From NCBI GenBank assembly GCA_018340805.1, contig JACMZG010000008.1, positions 19,327,096 through 19,391,095 of the forward strand: a stretch of DNA of 64,000 nucleotides, in the 5' to 3' direction. Of this stretch, positions 57,399-64,000 are shown piece by piece. This stretch comes from Microvelia longipes. Lineage: Eukaryota; Arthropoda; Insecta; Hemiptera; Veliidae. Within the stretch, counting starts at the first letter, position 1, and the number at the start of each line of letters is the position of its first letter. Below the pieces are notes generated by a model. It saw nothing but the letters and a program-made list of their open reading frames with translations. It was not told the DNA's origin and made no database searches. Made by a program: the position numbers and the translations under genes.

Positions 57399-57791
57399 AA
57401 TTTCTTACTCACACAAATAATACAATCATAAAATAAACTTAAACTTGACTAGACAACCATGAATTCCTAAATCAATTGGAGCAAAAGCACAATATAAAGT
57501 ATGCTTATTATATGACAAGATTGCAAAAATAAATATTTTCAACAATTCGTCCTATTTTTTATATTCCTCTTTACACCAAGTTATAATTAAATTAAATATG
57601 TCGGACACTTTTAATGAATAGGTTCTAAACCCCCAGGTTAGACTTTTTAATCAAAGAAAATTCCTTATCATCGTCTTTTTATTTTATTATTTGATATATT
57701 TTATCTTTAGTCAGTAATTGATTTGATAATTACTGTTAGTATTGTTAAAGTTGTTGAGTTAGTTAATATTATTGTCAGATCTGTGGGAGAA
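57399..57791. promoter_or_regulatory. Possible bidirectional promoter between DNAJC21 and ALAD
   Basis: 393 bp separate the start codons of two divergent genes, so both 5' UTRs and promoters must lie here unless non-coding first exons exist further away. The sequence is AT-rich, with no evident TATA box or CpG-like stretch. Confidence 0.5.
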
Positions 57792-60700
57792 ATGTATTCT
57801 GGACACGGACCACCTAACAAATCTTATCTTCACAGTAGCATTAGTCACGATGTAACGAGAAAGCTACAAAACTCATCTGCGTTCTCAACTTATAACTTCA
57901 TGTACCCTGTTTTTATTATGTAAGTTGTCCTAAAAATTCAAGGTAAATGAAAAGTAATGTTTTACTCTATTTAGATCCTTGCTGCTTATCTGGGTAAAGA
58001 CCTGCATAAACACTTCAGATGGCAGTGTAGATGCAACAGTTATGCTTAAAGTGCTAAAAACATTAGGCCTTTGGCCTCTTCGCAGCGTCGGCAACAGGCT
58101 GCTTCACAGCCTCATGGTTTTTGTCCTATTATAGCGCATAGTTATAATTAGTTGACTGCGTGGGAAAATAGTGTTGAGGAACCAATGAGGTTGGCCTGAT
58201 ATACAATCGTGAGCATGGTTATAGCATCAAGGACTAACCTCATTGGCTCCCTTGCATTATTTCCCCACGCTGTCAACTGATTATAACCGTGTGTAATAAT
58301 ATAGTATATGTCAGTGCCATACTGCCACAATATAAGCAAATTTCAAACATTTATTAATAATAATAAATGTATTAGTGACAAGTCGGGATTTGTTTACATT
58401 TTGTTATATATGTCAATCGATCAAATATGAATTAATGCTGATAATAAAATATAACTTCAAATATGTGTTTGACATGCATGTTAAAATCAAACAAGAGGCC
58501 CTGCGGCTGGATGCTCTCAAGAAAGATTATACTAAGATTACACCCAGGACCCCATTTTTTGGTGATAAGATTGTATACAAATCTTTTTGGGGCCCCGTAA
58601 CTTAATGATGTTTAGACAACTATCCTTATCTCTACTGGGGCATGAACCCATTTTATTAATAAGTTTACTTTTTTGTACTTTATCTTTTTGTCTCTGACTC
58701 TTCATTAATATCTACCTGATTTTTTTTTAATTAATTGTATTAAGTCTAGATGATGTCTTCGATCTGTCCTGGTGATGACTGGGTAGGAAGAATTTTAACG
58801 TTTAGGGTACTTTACTATTACGGTGAGTGGCTATATAGAATAAGAGCTATAGCTGAACATCTATGTATATATGGACTGATAAATGAAATAAAAATCATTG
58901 TTATTTGCTAAAGAACAGAATAGTAATTTCTACAGGGAGCTTTCCTGTACTGTTGGCTTCTACAGAGCTGACTCAATAAAAACTTAAATAGGAGGGAAAT
59001 ATTGAGATGTAAGTATCTATTATAGGGCTTCCACTTACTTTAATTAATAAGGATAAAAAATAATTGGATTATACTTGATTTTCTACCAAAAGTTTGTTAA
59101 AAACATGGAGTAATATGAGATTCTACAAAAAAGATGTTTCTCTCAAAAAAGGACTATAATTATTTATCTTGCATATTGTCTGTTCAGTTTAATTATTACA
59201 CATTTGTTTTTTAAACTACAAGTAGAAAGTATATAACATGGCATGGAATGTTACAGAGAGAATGATGATGGTATGGAGGAGATAACAAGTATGCCTGGTC
59301 TCTATAGGTTTGGAATAAATCATCTTGTAAACCACCTCAAGCCACTTGTTGATTCCGGACTCAAATCCATTCTTGTATTTGGAGTTATCAGCTCACTTAC
59401 AAAGGTAAAAATAATAATCTTCTACTCAATGGGACTTGATAGACACCACGCATGGGACTTGATCAACACCACACATGGGACTTGGTCAACATCACACATG
59501 GGTCTTGATCAACATATCACATGGGACTTGATTGACACCACATAAGACTTGATCGACACCACATGTAGGACTCGATCGACACCTCACATGGGATTTGATG
59601 TTTGTCAACATGGTTTTGGTTCCACACCCACCCTACCAGTTAGGAAGAAATCAGACAGTATTAGTTTTTCAGCTTTGTCTTGATTACAGGATGAGAGAGG
59701 GAGCAATGCTGACTCTGCAGTTAATCCTGTAATCAGAGCTATTCCTGTCATCAGAAAATATTTTCCTCAACTACTCATAGCTTGTGATGTAAGTTAAATT
59801 CAAATTTCTTTTTCATCTATTTAATTGTACAAGTTAAAGATTTTGATTGCCTTGTTGTCCTGTGTCATCTACAATAGGGAACCAAACCTTCTATTTAAGA
59901 GAATGTTCAGAAACCCTAGCCAGATGGTGGTGAGTGTTCATCAACTAATCTTTTTTTAAAACAAACTAAAATGATTAAAATTGTTTGTTAAGTAAGTAAG
60001 CTTATTGAATTTGAAACAACCCACCAATCATCTATCGATGAACACATTGCTAATTTTTAACCAAAAGTCACCTTGTAAATTTGATTAGTGCCAAGCAATG
60101 TTTCTAAGCATATTCTAAGTTAATTTGGCATTATTTATTTGAAAAGAAAAATATTATTAAGGCATATTAATTTTTAAACAAGAACAATGGAAATTGTTTA
60201 CTCATTCCTTTATTTGCATTCCATTTCAGATTTATAAAATGTTTTTCAGGTTTGTCTGTGTCATTTTGGGTAATTATTTTTTTTTGTGTGTTCCTTTAGA
60301 ATAAATTATAAACAAAGAGAAATATAGCAATTGAAGAATCAGCTATTATCGATACTTGCTGTTAGATATTGGACTGGTTTTGGCTTATCACCATCATCAG
60401 CAGGTGAGGCAACACTCAAGCTCTCAACTAATAAAGTTATATCAGTGAATAACTTCTATAATCTCTTTAAAGAGAAATTTAGTTCTATCTAGAGGTTGGG
60501 ACAAATTTTTCTTGTTGTTTTCAATCAATTAGGTGCGAGGACCCGACCTGCATGGCTACACTGTCAGAGGGGGTTGAAGGACAACACCACTTTCAAATTC
60601 CATTGTTTCCATATGTGCAGTTTTCGACTTTTTTTATGTCACACATTATATACATAAATAATTTCCTCCTTAAAGTTTGGGCCCCATTATCATTAACTTA

Positions 60701-63700
60701 AAGGTTGTCTCTCTAAGAGTTAAGGGTTAGGTCCTTTTTTGCATGTTTTTAAAATACTTATTAATAATTAAAAATCAGAGTGTGTATTGTTTGATCTTCT
60801 TAAGAAGAACTGGGATCTCTACAGAAGAGCACCAGTTACCCAGACATGCCTCCATGTTGAGTTCGCCAACAAATATTATCTATTTTGGTTCCATACTCCA
60901 TGATAATTAGAAAATCTGTGATTTGTTTACCTTCTCATTGTTCGATGTTTGTTTAAACTAGAAATTATATTGATCTTAGTGAAAAATCTTACTTTTTGTA
61001 ATTGTTAATTAGAGTGCAGTTTTTTATGTGCTGAGATCAGAGAAGAAAGAATAATATTTTCAAAAATATGTGTGAAAAATAACTTCCTTTATTTTGAAAT
61101 GATCAATTTTAGTGCTGTTATAAAAAAATGTTATAGTATAAGCGATTAGGATAGTGTATTTTTTTATACACTACCTCACAAATACTCTACTAGTGGCTAA
61201 TCAAAGCCAAAATTTATTATTTTCTTATTTAATATTTACAATCTAAAATAGCTGTGTTTCCTTCATGTCTTTAGAATAATACCAGCATTATTGTAAAATT
61301 GAGCATATTAAAATATTTGTAGTTACACATTTGAAATTATTATTCTTTAATCTTGACACATAAAATCTGCACACTAAATAACCATTACACTAAAAAAGGG
61401 TTTTAAAGATAGCTCTATAATTTCTTGTTTAAAAACAACGAACAATGAGAAAGTAAACAAACCATACCAAACACTACAGTATGAAACTAATAGATGCTAC
61501 TTGTCAGCTAACTAAACCAAACTAATAATGGAGGAATATCTGTGTAACTTGTATTATTCCGTGGGGATCCAAGTTCTTCTTAGAAGAACAAACAACACAC
61601 ACTCCGATTAACCACTTTGACAGCTTGGTCCTTAGCGGGAGCAAATTTTTAATTATTAATAAGTATTTTTAAAAACATCCAAAAAACAAACCCAACCCTT
61701 ATCTCTTAGAGAGATAACCTTTAAGTAAATGATAATGGGGCCCAAACTTCAAGGAGAATATTGTGACATGTAAAGAAAGTAGAAAAATGCACATAAGAAA
61801 CAATGGTATTCGAAAGCAGTGTTGTCCTCCAACCCCCTCTGACAGTGTAACCATGCAGGTTGTACCCTTACAGAGGAGAAGGAAGATCAAACTTTAATGT
61901 TTTATACACATTTAAAATAAAACTTAAAAACAGGTTTGTTTTATTAACAGATAACTGAGCAGTGGAGTAAACACAGCTAACAAATAACACACCAAAATCT
62001 CTCCACAAAACCTTTATTAAAACCAGAGCCGGCTTTCGACCTCACGATCATCATCAGTGCCTATCCAACAAATATTAAGAAATGAACTAAAATACATAAT
62101 ATATATAGTAAAAATATAAAAACTACGTATAATAAAGATAAACTTAAAAATAAAAATAAATAAATTAGAGGTGTCAAAAAAAAAAGTTAAAAGTTAAATA
62201 CATAAAACATCACAATAAAATATAGAATTACCGGAGAGTTGAAGAAGGAGAATCCTAGTCTGACTTTTTAGGCAGAGTCATATAGCGGACTGGCGGGCGG
62301 GGCGCGTAAACCAGAGGCCTAACAACAACAGACGTACTCCCACTTTCACCTTTCTTGTTCAGCGCTTTCACCATTCTCTTCAACATTACGAAGTATCTCC
62401 AAATTTTCGAGAGCTGACATAGGACCCCTTTCGAAATGTAATGTAAGAAGGCTACTTCATGGGGGCGTTCTCTATGGTTTTCCTCAATTAAATGGCGATA
62501 AAAATTGCTAGATTGTAAGGCTTCGTGCTCAGAAATCCTGGTACGGAACGCCCTACCTGTCTGACCTACGTAAGTACTCCCGCAAGTACCACATTTAAGA
62601 GAATAAACTCCATTCTTGTCTAGGGACTCGACTTGATCTTTACACTTAGAGATGTGACTACGGAGGAACGGATGTTACGAAACGCCACGTTAATCTTCTC
62701 TTAAGTCCGGTAATTCTATATTTTATTGTGATGTTTTATGTATTTTAACTTTTAACTTTTTATTTTTTGACACCTCTAATTATTTATTTTTTATTTTTAA
62801 GTTTATCTTTATTATTACGTAGTTTTTATATTTTACTATATTATATTATGTATTTTAGTTCATTTCTTTAATATTTGTTGGATAGGCACTGATGATGATC
62901 GTGAGGTCGAAAGCCGGCTCTGGTTTTAATAAAGGTTTTGTGGAGAGATTTTTGTGTTGTTGTTTTGTTAGGTTGTTTTAGTAAGAACCTAACAAGGAGG
63001 CTGTTTCAAAATAAATACTAGCTCTCTACTGTAGATTTATGTTATATTCTTTAGGCTCTAAAATAATTGATAAAGGTTTAAGGATTCAAATATAGGTCTA
63101 TCCACAATATAGTTTTAAGCATTATATGATAGTAAAACCAGATTTCAACCAAATAAAGGTCACCCTCAGTACCTACAAACAGAGGACAAACTTTATTGAT
63201 CATAAAGTTGGGATACTTCATAAAATAAATAAAAGGCCTTGAATGGATTCGCTAGAAAAATTTGAAATAGCGCGTAGCCAGAAAGCCTTTGGTGATAATA
63301 ATCTGAATGAGAGGTGCGCTTGCTCAGTATTGTTAAGGGAACTAATCAGAAACTGTTCCCCACTCCAATCAGATAAGGTTAGTCTGCATTCAGTCTCAAA
63401 TGTTATAACAACTAGACGCAAAAAGAAAAAATAATTTCTTCTCACTGGTAATTTTTTAATCCATTTCTTTTTTAATATTTTGATTGACCATATTTTATGT
63501 TTTACTTCTTGTTTCTTTTTGTTTGATTATTATTTATTATTATTATTTGATCGTCCTCTTGTTTGTAGGTACTGAGGATGACCTTTATTTGGTTGAAAGC
63601 CGGTTTTACTATTAATATATGCTTAAAACTATATTTGTGGATAGACCTTTATTTGAATCCTTTAATATGGAATCCACTGGTGCTAACGTCACTCATATTA

Positions 63701-64000
63701 TAAAGGTTTAATTACTTATTTACGCTTAAACTTATTTTTTAAGTTCTTTTGTTATCTTAAAAATTATGACAGCTATGCATACCTATAATAAGCTTTGCTT
63801 AACTAATGTATTACTAATATAGTCACTATTTATGCTACTTCACTGATATATATTTTAAAAACTTTGTAAAACCTTTTTATTTCTTATTTAACCATTTTAA
63901 ATTATAGGTGTCAATAGTTTTAAAATAAGAAATGAACAATAGGAAACCTTCTGTTTTCATAGGGTGTGATGTGGTTGCTCCAAGTGATATGATGGATGGA
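57792..64000 (+). CDS. ALAD: Delta-aminolevulinic acid dehydratase (porphobilinogen synthase), partial
   Basis: ALAD condenses two 5-aminolevulinate molecules into porphobilinogen, the second step of haem synthesis, in the cytosol as a homo-octamer. Exon 1 57792-57919 (SYLHSS, FMYPVFI), exon 2 59257-59404 ([21 protein letters not shown]) and exon 3 59690-59788 ([25 protein letters not shown]) join through GT-AG introns with matching phases. The last exon begins at 63963 in phase 1 ([12 protein letters not shown]) and runs off the window. The segment between, about 40 codons with the zinc-binding CLC...HGHCG loop, is not found. A splice acceptor at 60249 is followed by GTTTGTCTGTGT (VCLC) and then homology stops. 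The Schiff-base lysines lie beyond the window. Intact gene, misassembly or damaged allele cannot be decided here. Confidence 0.9.
58060..58440 (+). repeat. Fragment of the 1398-type dispersed repeat in ALAD intron 1
   Basis: GGCCTCTTCGCAGCGTCGGC, CATACTGCCACAATATAAGC and GATTTGTTTACATTTTG match 40461-40640 (same family). It is split by the MITE at 58141-58287. Confidence 0.6.
58141..58287. mobile_element. 147-bp MITE (TTAGTTGAC termini), copy 2
   Basis: GTTATAATTAGTTGAC at the left and GTCAACTGATTATAAC at the right. The interior has GGCTCCCTTGCATTATTT as in 32116-32263. It interrupts an older repeat. Confidence 0.85.
58490..58690. repeat. Block related to the 39790-40100 tandem repeat
   Basis: AAGAGGCCCTGCGGCTGGATG, AAGATTGTATACAAATC and GGGGCATGAACCCATTTTA match 39840-40100. 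The frame at 58375-58605 is not a gene. Confidence 0.65.
58691..59256. other. ALAD intron 1, remainder
   Basis: AT-rich intron sequence ending at the acceptor TTACAG (59251-59256). Confidence 0.6.
59431..59600. repeat. 24-bp minisatellite in ALAD intron 2
   Basis: About seven copies of GGGACTTGATCAACACCACA with scattered changes. The exon 2 reading frame reads into it only because it passes the splice donor. Confidence 0.9.
60250..60261 (+). other. Possible remnant of ALAD exon 4 (VCLC)
   Basis: After TTTTTCAG the twelve bases GTTTGTCTGTGT give VCLC in the exact phase expected after exon 3 (ACD), matching the two first zinc cysteines of the family. The next codons give HFG and then a stop, not the expected loop. 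With only four residues, chance is possible. Confidence 0.4.
60536..61873. mobile_element. About 1.3-kb imperfect palindrome (fold-back element)
   Basis: The left half from ACCTGCATGGCTACACTGTC is mirrored by the right half ending in GACAGTGTAACCATGCAGGT. Matching blocks include GGGCCCCATTATCATT, GTTATCTCTCTAAGAG-like sequence, TTTTTAAAATACTTATTAAT and TCTTCTTAAGAAGAAC. Similarity decays towards a centre near 61190 but remains detectable almost throughout. No coding sequence. It sits in the ALAD interval that lacks the zinc-loop exon. Confidence 0.75.
61980..62966 (-). mobile_element. Penelope-related fold-back element with GIY-YIG frame
   Basis: About 250-bp inverted arms (61988-62237 and 62703-62954) share AATCTCTCCACAAAACCTTT, AGAGCCGGCTTTCGACCTCA and TGCCTATCCAACAAATATTA. 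The right arm holds CTGATGA (62889-62895), a hairpin GAT-cgtgag-GTC and GAAA (62909-62912). The spacer encodes a PLE-type endonuclease on the minus strand but no reverse transcriptase. It lies in the interrupted part of ALAD. Confidence 0.75.
62255..62674 (-). pseudogene. GIY-YIG endonuclease domain of a Penelope-like element
   Basis: A continuous minus frame of 139 codons with no ATG before its middle. Residues about 22-55 read [20 protein letters not shown] then [10 protein letters not shown], giving GVY...YVG, the catalytic Arg (RTR) and the Cys pair that marks Penelope-type GIY-YIG domains. [20 protein letters not shown] follows. The C-terminal third is basic and ends at a TAG at 62255-62257. 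These domains nick DNA for target-primed reverse transcription. Here no RT is fused upstream, since a TAA precedes the frame and then comes the inverted arm. It is either a decayed copy or a domain carried alone. Confidence 0.75.
63076..63668. repeat. Fold-back element with hammerhead-like core, about 110-bp arms
   Basis: 63076-63190 and 63556-63668 are inverted copies (AGGTCTATCCACAATATAG-type, ATAGTAAAACC, CAACCAAATAAAGGTCA, CTCAGTACCTACAAAC). The right arm reads CTGAGGA (63572-63578), ACC-tttattt-GGT, then GAAA (63595-63598). The frames at 63218-63445 on either strand between the arms have no recognisable domain. Confidence 0.7.

Noticed and set aside
59405..59545. Extension of ALAD exon 2 into DTTHGTW-type repeats
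   Set aside because: This is read-through past a good splice donor (AAG|GTAAAA) into a minisatellite; exon 3 follows in phase from the donor.

Overview
This is an AT-rich eukaryotic nuclear window that is mostly transposon debris, with three conserved host genes in the last quarter. Spliced genes with GT-AG introns, poly-A signals, (TA)n and (CA)n microsatellites, I/R1-type and Jockey-type LINEs, Penelope-like elements (PLEs), a Polinton/Maverick-like insertion and 5S-, tRNA- and U2-derived sequences all point to an animal. An arthropod is the best guess, but no species is recognisable. There is one run of Ns (13672-14522).

Region 1-15 kb: fold-back repeats (112-540, 4318-4735, 10495-11225), a dispersed repeat with a 5S rRNA-like internal segment (1398-2236), a degenerate array of a GCGAAGCGAGC-type motif (5241-5790), a Jockey-like LINE 3' end (7959-8545, minus), a U2 snRNA 5' fragment (8704-8763) and a tRNA-like SINE head (about 13429-13480, minus). 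No host gene was recognised here.

Region 15-24.2 kb: a nearly complete but multiply frameshifted LINE on the plus strand (gag-like zinc-knuckle ORF1; ORF2 with endonuclease, reverse transcriptase and RNase H). Its RNase H domain is split by a 2570-bp insertion (19014-21583) that has long inverted repeats beginning AG and a 6-bp GATAAC duplication, as expected of a non-autonomous Polinton/Maverick. A second, diverged LINE of the same group lies tail-to-tail on the minus strand (22300-24183).

Region 24-48 kb: more copies of the 5S-containing repeat, a 124-bp tandem repeat, small MITE families, a tRNA-derived SINE with a snap-back palindrome, and a PLE remnant (36395-37320) with a GIY-YIG endonuclease relic followed by a hammerhead-ribozyme-like core. 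No host gene was recognised here.

Region 48-64 kb: the gene-bearing part. DNTTIP2/Fcf2 (plus, three exons) and DNAJC21 (minus) are convergent. Both act in ribosome biogenesis: Fcf2 in early 18S rRNA processing, DNAJC21 in 60S maturation. DNAJC21 and ALAD (plus, running off the window end) are head-to-head, with start codons 393 bp apart, so they may share a promoter. ALAD makes porphobilinogen for haem. Both DNAJC21 and ALAD have a damaged or missing stretch: about 45 bp of frame disruption after the J-domain, and the exon with most of the ALAD zinc-ligand loop, in whose place lies about 3.7 kb holding nested fold-back and PLE-derived elements.

The most unusual theme is a set of short elements with inverted arms that carry CUGANGA...GAAA hammerhead-like cores. 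One of them encloses only a GIY-YIG endonuclease reading frame and no reverse transcriptase.
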